64,000 bases of DNA, from assembly GCA_011365055.1 (NCBI GenBank), contig RDOG01000020.1, positions 1-64,000 on the forward strand. Reading direction: 5' to 3'. Position 1 is the stretch's first letter. Each line of letters begins with the position of its first letter. The translations under genes were made by a program, and so were the position numbers. Origin of the DNA: Promethearchaeota archaeon (GTDB lineage Archaea > Asgardarchaeota > Lokiarchaeia > Helarchaeales > RDOG01). The notes under the pieces are model-generated. The model saw nothing but the letters and a program-made list of their open reading frames with translations. It was not told the DNA's origin and made no database searches. Below are positions 1-9,843 of the stretch, in pieces.

Positions 1-2839
1 CATTTAATATGAGAGTTCCATTCCAATTTACATCAAATGAGATGTTTTTCCAATTAGAAGCAACATTAAATTGAACTATGCTTCCAGAAGCATTAAATCT
101 TGAATTATTTTCCCAGTAATTATCATTTTGAATAGCTTGATTATTAATTTTTAATCCTATATCAACGGGAGTTGGCGTGTAATCTTGGGGATTAAATTCC
201 ATAATTAAAGTCAAATCAATTCCAAATGAAGTACTTAAATCAATTGAATAATCTTTTCCATCATCCGTACCATCATAAGTATGTTGACTACCCTTCCAAT
301 TTCCAGAAGTTGCATTTATTCCAATAAAATAAGTATAATATGTTCCATCATTAATTGTTAAATCACTTTTGATATTAATACTGTTGTTTTCTGTTAACTT
401 GAATGTTCTCCAGTCAGAATTATTCTCAAACGTGTTTGGGATGTAATATTTCAATAATTTATGGGGTATGGGATTATCTATGCTTCCTGTAGAATTCCAA
501 ATACCAATGAAAAATGGTGCAGGATTAGCAGCTTCAATTTTAATTGTTGATATTGTAAAATTATCCGTTACATTAAAGGACATTGCAGGTGTATCACTAA
601 GGGACAAAGATATTCCATAGAAATCTTGTTCTATTATTTTGGAATAATTATATGCCGTGAGATTTTCAATTGTCATATTAGGAGATAGAATATCCCAGGT
701 CTCTAAATTTAAATTTAAATAATCTTGATTTCCACTTCCTGAGTTTCCTGCTATAGATTTTGCAATATAATTTCTACCATCTCCATTTCCCCAGACAGCA
801 CCTTCCGGAAAATTGATATTGATATATGCCCTTTTTACACCTACTTCAGTACCATTTTTCCATTTACAAGTAACAGTATAATTTCCTGCTGGATCATTTA
901 TGTACCACCCTTCAAAACTGATTAACGCACCTGAAGCAGATGCTGTCTTGTTATATGCATAATAAGTATCTAAATAAAAAGTCAATAAACCTAAATTGCT
1001 GCCGGAAATGGAATTTTTTAAAGTTACGGTGGGATTAACGAGGCTTGTGATTTCAGCAGTAGCTGGAATATTAATTGATTGAACATAATTATTTGATTTT
1101 GCGTTAATACGATATGTACTATTTGTTGCAGAAAGAATAGAAACAATCTTATTAAGACCACTAGTTTGATTGACCCAGTACATTTCATTAAGTACTAGGG
1201 AATTATTATACAGATTTGATACGTTCCAGCTTGCAGGGATCGTGAAATTGATTTGTTTGTTAGATGCATATTCATTAAATTGAAAATTAGATAATGTAAC
1301 ATTCCAATCAACGAGTTCATCTGAAGAATTTGCTTCAAATTCAGGAATTAATTGGAAATTTTTTCTGAAATTTAAATCATAAATAAGGTTAAATTCTACA
1401 GGCCAGTTTGTTGAAATATTATATACGGTATGAGTGGAGTTAATTGGAAGCCAGTTTCCAACACCGTTATTAGGAGCCCAGTTGCCATAACTTGGCTGAT
1501 AATTTATGGAAACGCTAATCTCATGCATGCAAATAGAATAATTTTGCAATTCAGAACTAGCATTAAAACTGACTTTTATAAATGAACTTTTATTCACGTA
1601 ATTAGAAATGTTTGAAGAATCCAAGATAATTTGAACTGAATTAGAAGGATCCGTTGTATTAAATCCACCTATCATTGTTCCAACAATAAAATCATCTTTA
1701 TCATAAATACTATAATTTGCTTGCGTTAAATTAACATTAGTGAAGTTCAGAAACACGCCAAATGTTAAATTTAAGAGAGAAATTTGCGAATAATGGGCAC
1801 CTAACTCGTTTAAGTTAATATAATAATCAATTTGAGTATAGTTGTTTAGATCTGATGGACTGACATTATAATAAGTTGAGAATGAACCCACATCAATACC
1901 ATCAGCAACTTCAAAATATGAAAAATTTAGATTATTTTTTACCAATGCTGGAGCTTCAGTAAAATTAACAAGCATATTATTAATATTTAATTCAATATTT
2001 TCGGGATCTGGGTAATATGACAATGGTTTAATACTCACATTAGATATAAAATCTATATTTTGAAGCGAAAAACTACTCTGATCAGTACTATAAAAAGCTG
2101 CTCCTTGATCACCATCTTTTGAATCAGTATAGTATTCCCATAGAAAACCTTGTCCAAATAATTGCGTCGTGCTATTTATTGCAATATAATATGTTTTATT
2201 AAATGTTAATGAAGTATCTAATTCAACATATGGAATATCATAACTTAACCATTGTCCAATGCTGATTGGACTTGAAGGCGTTGATATTTCTTGTTTATAA
2301 ATGAGTTCATCTGGTTTAGCTCCGGAATCATCCGTTGCATTCCATATTGATAAGGAAGTCTGTGTCCAGTTACCTTTTGCATGAAGATAAATTTTATCAA
2401 TATAACTTGAATTGGATACTTTAAATTCCATGTAATAAGTACTTCCATTTGTATTGGCGAAAAAATTATCAGAACCAGTAAAGGTTTGAATTAATACATA
2501 TTGATCTAATGCCGTAATATTGGTTAGAGTAAAATTTGTATAAGTTACATTCCAATTATTTGAAAAAAACTCTAAATCTTTCGTTGAATCTAAATTATTA
2601 ATGGTACCAGTTCTTTCATAATGACTATATCCAGAAATCTCGTTTCCTACGCCCGAATATATAATATCTTCAGTTGATAAGGATTCTAAAATAAATGGAT
2701 CTTCGAGAATCTTATCATTCTCAATCCCACTTTGATTTGGAAGAAAAGTTGTTGGTAAGAATGGTATAAGTAATGAAAAAGTGATTAGAAACAATATGAA
2801 TATAGCATTAAATTTCATAGATTTAGATCTGATACCCAT
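1..2839 (-). CDS. Large secreted surface protein, C-terminus beyond window
   Basis: One reading frame stays open on the minus strand from an ATG at 2839 to the window edge, giving at least 946 residues without a stop. The N-terminus (MGIRSKSMKFN followed by a long hydrophobic run ending near LPTTFLP) looks like a signal peptide or membrane anchor; the ATG at 2818 is an alternative start just before it. The rest is rich in Asn, Ser, Thr and Tyr, carries many N-x-S/T sequons, and alternates beta-strand-like segments such as those ending in WNVT and YYIAINST. No enzyme motif is visible. It resembles the large beta-sandwich surface proteins of Asgard archaea in composition only. It is divergent from the similarly built gene at 3380. 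The family is not recognised, so the function is inferred as cell-surface or adhesive. Confidence 0.8.
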   Translation of the reverse strand, partial: MGIRSKSMKFNAIFILFLITFSLLIPFLPTTFLPNQSGIENDKILEDPFILESLSTEDIIYSGVGNEISGYSHYERTGTINNLDSTKDLEFFSNNWNVTYTNFTLTNITALDQYVLIQTFTGSDNFFANTNGSTYYMEFKVSNSSYIDKIYLHAKGNWTQTSLSIWNATDDSGAKPDELIYKQEISTPSSPISIGQWLSYDIPYVELDTSLTFNKTYYIAINSTTQLFGQGFLWEYYTDSKDGDQGAAFYSTDQSSFSLQNIDFISNVSIKPLSYYPDPENIELNINNMLVNFTEAPALVKNNLNFSYFEVADGIDVGSFSTYYNVSPSDLNNYTQIDYYINLNELGAHYSQISLLNLTFGVFLNFTNVNLTQANYSIYDKDDFIVGTMIGGFNTTDPSNSVQIILDSSNISNYVNKSSFIKVSFNASSELQNYSICMHEISVSINYQPSYGNWAPNNGVGNWLPINSTHTVYNISTNWPVEFNLIYDLNFRKNFQLIPEFEANSSDELVDWNVTLSNFQFNEYASNKQINFTIPASWNVSNLYNNSLVLNEMYWVNQTSGLNKIVSILSATNSTYRINAKSNNYVQSINIPATAEITSLVNPTVTLKNSISGSNLGLLTFYLDTYYAYNKTASASGALISFEGWYINDPAGNYTVTCKWKNGTEVGVKRAYININFPEGAVWGNGDGRNYIAKSIAGNSGSGNQDYLNLNLETWDILSPNMTIENLTAYNYSKIIEQDFYGISLSLSDTPAMSFNVTDNFTISTIKIEAANPAPFFIGIWNSTGSIDNPIPHKLLKYYIPNTFENNSDWRTFKLTENNSINIKSDLTINDGTYYTYFIGINATSGNWKGSQHTYDGTDDGKDYSIDLSTSFGIDLTLIMEFNPQDYTPTPVDIGLKINNQAIQNDNYWENNSRFNASGSIVQFNVASNWKNISFDVNWNGTLILN

Positions 2840-3379
2840 ATAAATCATCTACTCGTTTTATGTATGATTTCCATCTATCTACCTAAAAGAAATCATTTAA
2901 ATTATAACAAACTTGGTAAAATGTCACTTAAAATAATTTTGATTATGTTATTGTTATAATAAAATGTTAATATGTATCTCGATCATGAAGATGCCATTTT
3001 ATTTGCGCATTTCTCATTAGATATTTAACACAGATACAAAACCCTCATTAATAAGGTTTAAAAAAAAATAAAATTGGTTTTAAGATTATTATTCAAACTG
3101 ATTTATATGATTTGGCAATCATTCTGAATAGACAATGAATGATTTTTTTTAAGGGCTTAATTAAATATATAAAGTAGTGTTATTTCATTAATTATCATTC
3201 TCTTTCTCTCTATTTCCCTGTAATCTTCTCCAAAATATTCTTAAGAAATAGACAAATAACTACACCAAATTTTAAATATATATTATTAATTGATCAACAA
3301 ATTAACGGAAATAATTAAAGTTGAATATACGTCTGATAATAAACATGCTTGATTTTCAAAATTCGGATTGATAAAATTG
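2840..3379. other. Divergent intergenic region between two surface-protein genes
   Basis: About 540 bases of very AT-rich DNA separate the divergent starts of two large surface-protein genes. I see no tRNA-like fold, no open frame with a credible start and no obvious long repeat. It must hold the promoters of both genes; several TTTAAA/ATATATAAA-like boxes occur (for example around 3170), but none can be chosen with confidence. Confidence 0.5.
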
Positions 3380-6300
3380 ATGAAGAAAAATACCCGATTA
3401 ATAACATTATTGATTTTTATTTGTATTATTTCTTCGTCTTTTTTTATGATATTACCTTTTAATAATTTAGATCAAGAAAATCAAGTTAATTTTTCGTCAA
3501 TAACTGAAGATAAACCCTTACCAATAGACCAGTTAGCCGGAGATGGTAATATTCCAAATATTACTGCAATTTGGTTTAATGGATCGTTATTTAATTCCTC
3601 AATTTTTTGGAATGTTACATCTAATCAACTAGTAAATATAACAGCTAATATAACTTCTGCAGATTTATTATGGGGAAATTCCACATATCTTTATTACGAT
3701 ACAAATATAACAAGTGTCATATCTCCAATCCCCATACGATTCACTAATACGACAGATATTAATTCTGCACCTTTAGATAATAATTCAATTAATAATGTAA
3801 TATTAAACGGAACATCAGTTGCGAATGATTTCAGAGCTGTTCAAGATGATGATGGTATACTACACGTAGTTGAGAATGGTTCTCAAGGGATTTTAATACC
3901 ATATTCAATTAATCTTACAAGTCTCGGATATGATAACGACTTTGATTTACAAGATAAAGTAATCATTAGCATGGAAGGTCGTATATCTACAAAAAATAAT
4001 ACTTATGCAGGATTAATGATTTGGAATTGGACATCAAATTCATTAGTTGATGTGTCTCCATCTTGGTTTAATACTACTTCATTTCTAGAAAAGACTTTTA
4101 CCTTAGAGAATAGCAGTCAATTTAACATCTCTCACTTTGTAAATAATGGAAATAATTCCAGGATAGAATTATTTGTAAAAGTGCAATCTCCAACAACGAT
4201 TTTAATTGCTATTGATTATATATCATTTCAAGTGAAAAAAGACCCGAAGCAGGGTATTTATTCAGCTTTGATACCAGGACTTCCTTGGGATAAAAATAAC
4301 CAACCAAACATTAAATCACCAGTTTTCTTCTGGATCAACGTGACAGATGAAGACGGAACTAATTCTACCAAAATATTCAAGCATAATTATTCTATCGTTG
4401 ATAATACGCCTCCTCAAGTTGAATTTTCTATTGTAAACAATTCATATGTTTCAGGACTTGTAGACATCTGGATAAACGTCACTGATATGGAAAGTGGAAT
4501 TCAAAATATTTCTCTATCAATTGATAAAAATAAATCTTATAATCAGTCAAAAATATGGTCATACACAGAAATTGTTGCACAAGATCCAAATTTAAATAAT
4601 GTTTCCTTTAAATATAGTTGGGATGTTAGTGCCTTTTTTGATTATAATGGAACCAATGCCCCTGAAAACGCTACCCATGTAATTAATTTTACTGTTTGGA
4701 ATCGTGCAGGTCCTATAAATGTAGGAATTGATCAATCGCTTTGGGAATCACGATATGAAACGAAAGGTAATTATACGGTATATATAGATAATGAAAATCC
4801 TTATGATCCTTATTTAAATGTAAGATCAAATGATGAGGATTTTAAATATTTAAACGAATTAACGAATTTTGAATTGGCAAATGCAACAATTACTGAATTA
4901 ATTACTAATGCAACCTCGTGCGCAAATACAATATCTTCAGTTTATAATTATGATGATAATTATCACAGTTATCATAATGCATCCCATGGAATACTCATGC
5001 CTTATGCCCTAGAATTAGCTGAATACGGAATTTCAATTTTGGATGATATTAAATTCGTGAAATTTACCGTTGCTGCAAATACTTCTGCTGCAAATTCATC
5101 TATTGAGATTTATAATTTTTCTTCTAATTCCTTAGTAAATGTTAGCAAATTAGATGGGAGTTTTACAACTAATTACACGTTTATTATATCAAGAGACAAT
5201 CTCAGTCAATTTATTAATGAGACTGAAAGTCTAAGAATAGAATTATTTCTAAATGCTTCCGATAGTCTATTAGCAGATTTTACCATTTTTGTGAAGTATA
5301 TAGGGATTGAAATCACTTATTATAAAAAATATGATTGGTATTCCGATAATAAAATCGAAACAAACATGTCTTTACGCGTGGGAGGAAATGACGAGATTTC
5401 TTTTGAACAGATTAAAGTTTATGCAAATAATATTTTAATATTTACATTTCATAATTCTACAAATTTAACCAAAGGGGCAATTAATTACAATGATTACGCT
5501 AATAATTACGTGACATTTAATAGTTCATTATTACCGGATGGAACAGTTACGATCAAAGCTATTGTCCTTGATAACGCAAGTAATCAAAATATTACAACTA
5601 AACAAATAAAAGTGGATAATTCTGGACCTTTAATTAATTTAAATTATAATAATAATACCGCGTTTTCTAATAATGGAGGAAAAAATTGGATGATAGACTT
5701 AATTTCTTTATGTCAAGACTCCATCTCAGAGATAAGTTTTGTAGAGTTAAGAATAAACGGAACGGTTCCATTAGTTGCAGATGGTCAAAAATATCAAGTT
5801 ATAAAATATGATAATTTTGGAAATGTAGAGTATAAACAAGAAAATGCAACTTGGTATGAAGATAATGCTGATCATTTATTCAAATATTACTGGAATGCAA
5901 CCCAATATCAAACTAATGATATTTTAAACATCACGTTATATGCAGAAGATTTGCTAAGTAATTCAAATACTTCAATATATTTCATCTCTAAAGCCAATTA
6001 TACTTCTAACATTACAATTGAAAGAGCAAATGTTGCTGAAATCGGATATAGCGAATCATATTTTCTATTTACTATTCTTTTTAATAATACAGGAAATTCA
6101 ACATTATTTAATTTTAGCATCATGTTAAGCGCGCCGGTAGGATGGTCATATCATTACCAATTCAATCAGAGTGTTTACCTAAAACCAGGCCAAACAATGA
6201 TAATAAATTTGTATATTCTCCCTATTTCCACCACAGCTGGTAATTTTTCTTTACAAATCATGGTAAAAGCATATTCTTATGAAAATTCATATCATGAAAT

Positions 6301-6517
6301 AAACATCACAAAAACGAAAATTCTAACTGTATTAATATATCAGAAAAATTATGAAAATGAAATTCTGGTTGGACTTATTATATTTGGAATTATTCTAGGG
6401 GGCATTGCATTGGGTGTAGGATTACATTTTCTAACTAGGTCTATAAAAAGAACATCCAGAAAACTAAAAATTATTCAAGATCAACCAGCCACGAAGCAAA
6501 AATCAGGAAAAATATGA
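3380..6517 (+). CDS. Large sequon-rich surface protein with C-terminal membrane anchor
   Basis: This encodes about 1045 residues. An in-frame TTG exists at 3368, but the ATG at 3380 places a compact signal sequence (MKKNTR then a hydrophobic run) right at the N-terminus. The body is a repeated beta-sandwich-like sequence with an exceptional density of N-x-S/T sequons: eight fall between roughly residues 60 and 110. Phrases such as 'VDNTPPQVEFSIVNNSYVSG' and 'VDNSGPLINL' resemble Ig/cadherin-like extracellular domains. The last 55 residues hold one transmembrane helix followed by a basic cytoplasmic tail. It is therefore a type I surface protein, heavily N-glycosylated if the sequons are used. 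Its last bases overlap the end of the convergent FEN1 gene by 15 nt. No catalytic residues were recognised. Confidence 0.85.
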   Translation: MKKNTRLITLLIFICIISSSFFMILPFNNLDQENQVNFSSITEDKPLPIDQLAGDGNIPNITAIWFNGSLFNSSIFWNVTSNQLVNITANITSADLLWGNSTYLYYDTNITSVISPIPIRFTNTTDINSAPLDNNSINNVILNGTSVANDFRAVQDDDGILHVVENGSQGILIPYSINLTSLGYDNDFDLQDKVIISMEGRISTKNNTYAGLMIWNWTSNSLVDVSPSWFNTTSFLEKTFTLENSSQFNISHFVNNGNNSRIELFVKVQSPTTILIAIDYISFQVKKDPKQGIYSALIPGLPWDKNNQPNIKSPVFFWINVTDEDGTNSTKIFKHNYSIVDNTPPQVEFSIVNNSYVSGLVDIWINVTDMESGIQNISLSIDKNKSYNQSKIWSYTEIVAQDPNLNNVSFKYSWDVSAFFDYNGTNAPENATHVINFTVWNRAGPINVGIDQSLWESRYETKGNYTVYIDNENPYDPYLNVRSNDEDFKYLNELTNFELANATITELITNATSCANTISSVYNYDDNYHSYHNASHGILMPYALELAEYGISILDDIKFVKFTVAANTSAANSSIEIYNFSSNSLVNVSKLDGSFTTNYTFIISRDNLSQFINETESLRIELFLNASDSLLADFTIFVKYIGIEITYYKKYDWYSDNKIETNMSLRVGGNDEISFEQIKVYANNILIFTFHNSTNLTKGAINYNDYANNYVTFNSSLLPDGTVTIKAIVLDNASNQNITTKQIKVDNSGPLINLNYNNNTAFSNNGGKNWMIDLISLCQDSISEISFVELRINGTVPLVADGQKYQVIKYDNFGNVEYKQENATWYEDNADHLFKYYWNATQYQTNDILNITLYAEDLLSNSNTSIYFISKANYTSNITIERANVAEIGYSESYFLFTILFNNTGNSTLFNFSIMLSAPVGWSYHYQFNQSVYLKPGQTMIINLYILPISTTAGNFSLQIMVKAYSYENSYHEINITKTKILTVLIYQKNYENEILVGLIIFGIILGGIALGVGLHFLTRSIKRTSRKLKIIQDQPATKQKSGKI

Positions 6518-7693
6518 ATCTAAGGTCTTTCTTTCAATAGGCACAACGTGTTTTTCTAATCGTTTTAAACTTTTCATGACACTTTCATTGTTAAAATTTC
6601 TTTCTTTAACTAACAAATTAAAAATTTCTTTCTTCCGAAGGGATCCCATTTCAATATTTACATCCTCTTTAACTTCTGGATTAAGAAACATGTTTCTAAG
6701 ATTATCTAAATTTTCCTCAATCACGGGGATTCTTTCATTCATGTTAATTTGGTAGACCTCTATCTTCTGCTCTACCCTAGAATAATCCTTTTTATATTTA
6801 TCTAATTTAACTTCATCATTAATAGTCTTAATTAATCTTTCTAATTTTTCTTTTTCTTCAATTGCTTTCTCTTTTTTCTTTATTAAACTAGAAGTATATT
6901 TATCTAGGAAATTTTCGATCGATTTATATTCCACCAGATATTTTAAAGCGTTTTTAGGACCAATTCCCTTAATTCCTTCATTATAATCGTTTCCAACCAA
7001 AATGCCTATATCAATTAATTGCTCTCGAGTTAAACCAAGGGATTTGAATACGGATTTTAATTCTACCATTTCAGGAAGAATTTTAATGATCCCCTTAGCT
7101 GTTCTTCTTATTCCAGTTATTGTTAAGTTCCGGATAAGACGCTGGCTTCCAAATAATAATGAATCCCAATCTTGGGAACTCGATGCCCAGACTTTTTCAA
7201 GATTAGTCATATAAGCTGCTTGAGCTTCTCCTTCTGATATCGCTTCAACAATGGGAACACCCATAAGATGTAATAAATGTTTAGATTCTTCGACCATTTC
7301 TTTATTGAGGAATATAGCTGCTTGAGCATATTTTTTTGCGGCAGAGTAGTCCTCTTCTTCAAGTGCTTTTTCATATTTCATTTTTGCCTCATTTCTTCGT
7401 TCCATTCTCTTATTTAGCGTGTCTTGTTTAATTTTTAATGGAGGGCCATCAAAAACATATACTGGTTTTATCCCTAACTCAATTAATTTTATGGTTCTAT
7501 TAAAAAGACCTTTTAAATGACTAGTTATCCTCCCTTCTTGATCTGTCAACGGAGTTCCATCAGTTGCTTGACGAATTGTTGCTAAGAATTGATAGAGCGA
7601 ATTATATGCATCGATAGCGATGATCTTTTTATTTAATACATCAAACTCTATTGGATTCGTTTCAATTATCTTACCTAATTGCGTGACACCCAT
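6503..7693 (-). CDS. fen: Flap endonuclease 1
   Basis: This 396-residue structure-specific 5' nuclease removes RNA/DNA flaps during Okazaki fragment maturation and repair. The protein starts with the conserved MGV. Metal ligands of the FEN1 family are visible: D28, D82 in FDG, E154 and E156 in EGEAQAA, D175 and D177 in SQDWDSLLFG, and D236 before the GIGPKNA helix-hairpin-helix. Compared with the usual archaeal length of about 340, residues 272-315 form a Lys/Glu-rich helical insertion after the H2TH region. The C-terminus RKTLDSYF fits a PCNA-interacting box, with Arg where Gln is usual. It lies 41 nt downstream of aIF5A on the same strand and probably shares its transcript. Confidence 0.95.
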   Translation of the reverse strand: MGVTQLGKIIETNPIEFDVLNKKIIAIDAYNSLYQFLATIRQATDGTPLTDQEGRITSHLKGLFNRTIKLIELGIKPVYVFDGPPLKIKQDTLNKRMERRNEAKMKYEKALEEEDYSAAKKYAQAAIFLNKEMVEESKHLLHLMGVPIVEAISEGEAQAAYMTNLEKVWASSSQDWDSLLFGSQRLIRNLTITGIRRTAKGIIKILPEMVELKSVFKSLGLTREQLIDIGILVGNDYNEGIKGIGPKNALKYLVEYKSIENFLDKYTSSLIKKKEKAIEEKEKLERLIKTINDEVKLDKYKKDYSRVEQKIEVYQINMNERIPVIEENLDNLRNMFLNPEVKEDVNIEMGSLRKKEIFNLLVKERNFNNESVMKSLKRLEKHVVPIERKTLDSYFS

Positions 7694-7734
7694 TTTAAGG
7701 TACCAACATTAAATTTAAGAAAAAATAAAAAAAA

Positions 7735-8151
7735 TTATTTTGAACCTTTAACATTCACGATAATTTTTTTGTTCATCACGTCCCAATATTCTACAGTTAC
7801 GCCTTCTGTAATTTTTGCTTTCATCTCTTCATCTTTAGGCATCTCGATTTCGAATGTCTCAAATGAATCATTATCGGTTAACATGACCGACTCGCCCATT
7901 AATGCACTTACTAACGCCGTATTCTTTTCAATAATTGGTAGGTCAACTGCCGTATGAGAAGGAAAAGTAAGACTTCTTTTATTATTATCGAATAATCCTA
8001 TGCAAATGATTCTTGCTTTAGCATGACCGTGTTTTCCTGATTTTGAAACGTCCACTGAAATAACTTTACAAGGTTCGTCCCCAACCATAAAATATCTTCC
8101 TGGTTTTAAGCCACTTGCGTGTCCTTTTTGTGTGCTCGTTTTAATCACCAT
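7735..8151 (-). CDS. eif5a: Translation initiation factor aIF5A
   Basis: A 138-residue homologue of eIF5A/EF-P, which relieves ribosome stalling and helps peptide-bond formation. The hypusination loop SKSGKHGHAKAR is present, with K40 as the residue expected to be modified to hypusine or deoxyhypusine. The N-terminal SH3-like half is followed by an OB-fold half ending near residue 135. Length and architecture are normal for the archaeal family. It is the first gene of an apparent aIF5A-FEN1 unit and is divergent from the kinase-like gene at 8313. Deoxyhypusine synthase is not in the window. Confidence 0.95.
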   Translation of the reverse strand: MVIKTSTQKGHASGLKPGRYFMVGDEPCKVISVDVSKSGKHGHAKARIICIGLFDNNKRSLTFPSHTAVDLPIIEKNTALVSALMGESVMLTDNDSFETFEIEMPKDEEMKAKITEGVTVEYWDVMNKKIIVNVKGSK

Positions 8152-8198
8152 TTATAAATTCTTAATAATAACGTTTTACCTTCAATTAGTAATTGAAA

Positions 8199-8211
8199 TT
8201 TTTAAATCTTT
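8199..8211 (-). promoter_or_regulatory. Candidate BRE/TATA box for the aIF5A-FEN1 unit
   Basis: Read on the minus strand this is AAAGA followed by TTTAAAAA, a typical archaeal BRE plus TATA pair, centred about 50 nt before the aIF5A start codon. That spacing would give a short 5' leader of roughly 25 nt. This is a motif match only; no transcript data are available. Confidence 0.35.
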
Positions 8212-8312
8212 TATCTAAAAGTAATGAAAAATAGATTAAAGTTTAATAGTAATTTTTGTCAGTGTTTTTAAGCAAGATAATTTATAATTTTTGAACATAA
8301 GGCAGAGTAATA

Positions 8313-9158
8313 ATGGATACAGTTGCATTAAAAGAAATCATCACTCATCACAAAAAAATAAGAGCCTTATTTGATAGTGAATTTGAAATTGAAACCATCT
8401 CGAAGAAATTCAATATTATTTATAAAATAACTGGTTCTGAAATATCAATTCATGCAAAAGTAGGATTTAGAGGATGGAGTAAATCCGAATGGGACATTTT
8501 GAATCTTTTACATGAACGAAAATATTTGGTACCAAAACCAATACATTACATATCTTTATCCAATGTTAATATTGTTAATTGGAAATTTGGAGATTTAGAG
8601 CAAGAAAATGGCATAATCTTCTATCAACCTTTAAACGGAAAATCTTTGATGGATGAATTAAATAAAGAGAAGATATCAGAAGCTTGTAAACTATTAAATG
8701 ATTATCATTCAAATATTGATTATCAAGATCATTTAATTTCCCATTATCAAGAAGTTGAAGTAGAAAGGGGATTAAAATATGCTAAAGATATATTTTCAGA
8801 TACAAAATATGAAAAAGTTGCTAAGATGATGAAAAAATATTTGGAATTTAAAATAATTCCAAAATTCATTCATGGTGATGCTAGATTAGAACATTTTATC
8901 ATTTTAGAAAATGCAATTGGTATGATTGATTTTGAGGGAGCATGTAATGGAGATCCTTTCAAGGATTTTGGAGTATTAAAAGCAGATTTAGAGTTAAATG
9001 GAATTAAACTTATTCCGATCTTAGAAAATGTACTTGGAAGGGAATTATCAGATGAAGAAAAATCGAGAATGGAATTTTTTGAATTGCGTAAACATTTAAG
9101 GGCTATAAAATTTGATAAGGATAAAAAGTCAAAAGAAATGGTAGATAGCATGATTTAA
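8313..9158 (+). CDS. APH/choline-kinase-fold phosphotransferase
   Basis: A 281-residue protein with the aminoglycoside phosphotransferase kinase fold. The catalytic-loop motif is FIHGDARLEHF (H187, D189), and the metal-binding DFG-like motif is IDFEGA (D206), followed by the family's DPFKDFG segment. The canonical Asn after the catalytic Asp (HxDxxxxN) is replaced by His in HGDARLEH, which is unusual. The substrate cannot be deduced; the family includes sugar, choline and small-molecule kinases. A TTTATAATTT box at 8281 lies about 30 nt before the ATG, suggesting a nearly leaderless message, and AAGGCAGAG could serve as a weak ribosome site. The next gene, nob1, starts 24 nt after the stop, so co-transcription is likely. 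Confidence 0.75.
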   Translation: MDTVALKEIITHHKKIRALFDSEFEIETISKKFNIIYKITGSEISIHAKVGFRGWSKSEWDILNLLHERKYLVPKPIHYISLSNVNIVNWKFGDLEQENGIIFYQPLNGKSLMDELNKEKISEACKLLNDYHSNIDYQDHLISHYQEVEVERGLKYAKDIFSDTKYEKVAKMMKKYLEFKIIPKFIHGDARLEHFIILENAIGMIDFEGACNGDPFKDFGVLKADLELNGIKLIPILENVLGRELSDEEKSRMEFFELRKHLRAIKFDKDKKSKEMVDSMI

Positions 9159-9182
9159 TATCATTCAGTAATTTGGGGTAAC

Positions 9183-9689
9183 ATGACAAATAAGGTATTA
9201 ATTTTAGACTCTTCAGCAATTTTAGGGGGATTTAAACCTCATTTAATTAATCAAAAACAATACATCACTTCAGGCGTGTTTAATGAAATAAAAAGTTCGG
9301 AAGCTGAAAAGAATTTAAACTTGGGTTTTGAACAAGGTAAGATATTAGTTAAGGATCCTTCAAAGGAAGCTTTAGATTACATAAATAGTCTTTCACAAAA
9401 ATCGGGAGATAGTTTTGTTCTTTCAGAAGTTGATAAATCAATTTTAGCTTTAGGATTAGACTTGAAAAAAGAAGGAAAACTGCCTGTAATTTTGACGGAC
9501 GATTATTCCATGCAGAATATAGCAACGATGTTGGAGTTGGAATTTGATTCAATAATAGAAAGTGGTATTAAAAAGCAAATTAATTGGAAAATTATATGTC
9601 CAGCATGTAAATTGGAATATCCCCACAGTAAAAAGCATTCAATTTGTGAAGTTTGTGGAACCCAATTGAAAAGAGTAATTAATAAATAA
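9183..9689 (+). CDS. nob1: Endonuclease Nob1 (PIN domain plus zinc ribbon)
   Basis: A 168-residue archaeal Nob1, the endonuclease that trims the 3' end of small-subunit rRNA. The PIN domain begins at once (LILDSSAIL, catalytic Asp near residue 9), with further acidic PIN residues in SGDSFVLSEVD and LTDDYSMQN. The C-terminal zinc ribbon is CPACKLEYPHSKKHSICEVC, giving two CxxC pairs. Length and order match the archaeal family. GGGGT lies just before the ATG. It is followed 154 nt later by ABCE1, a ribosome recycling and biogenesis factor, so the pair groups small-subunit maturation with recycling. Confidence 0.92.
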   Translation: MTNKVLILDSSAILGGFKPHLINQKQYITSGVFNEIKSSEAEKNLNLGFEQGKILVKDPSKEALDYINSLSQKSGDSFVLSEVDKSILALGLDLKKEGKLPVILTDDYSMQNIATMLELEFDSIIESGIKKQINWKIICPACKLEYPHSKKHSICEVCGTQLKRVINK

Positions 9690-9748
9690 AAGAGGAAAAT
9701 CCTTAAATGTTTATATTAAAATTCGTTATAAATAATCATGGAAAGTCA

Positions 9749-9817
9749 ATGACGAACTTGTTATCTGATGAAAAAATGAAGAACTTTATGAGTTCGGATG
9801 GCTTTCCAACATGTTAG
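9749..9817 (+). CDS. Possible 22-codon upstream ORF before ABCE1
   Basis: In the gap between nob1 and ABCE1 a short frame runs from ATG to TAG (MTNLLSDEKM..., 22 residues), ending 26 nt before the ABCE1 ATG. A 7-bp inverted repeat (TGGAAAG at 9739-9745, CTTTCCA at 9802-9808) brackets most of it. Whether it is translated is unknown; it may be chance. Confidence 0.2.
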   Translation: MTNLLSDEKMKNFMSSDGFPTC

Positions 9818-9843
9818 ATTTTCCTATTATTTGAGGTATTTTG

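Noticed and set aside
2245..2448. 67-codon minus-strand frame in the surface-protein region
   Set aside because: It is out of frame with the continuous 946-residue surface-protein frame that covers the same bases.
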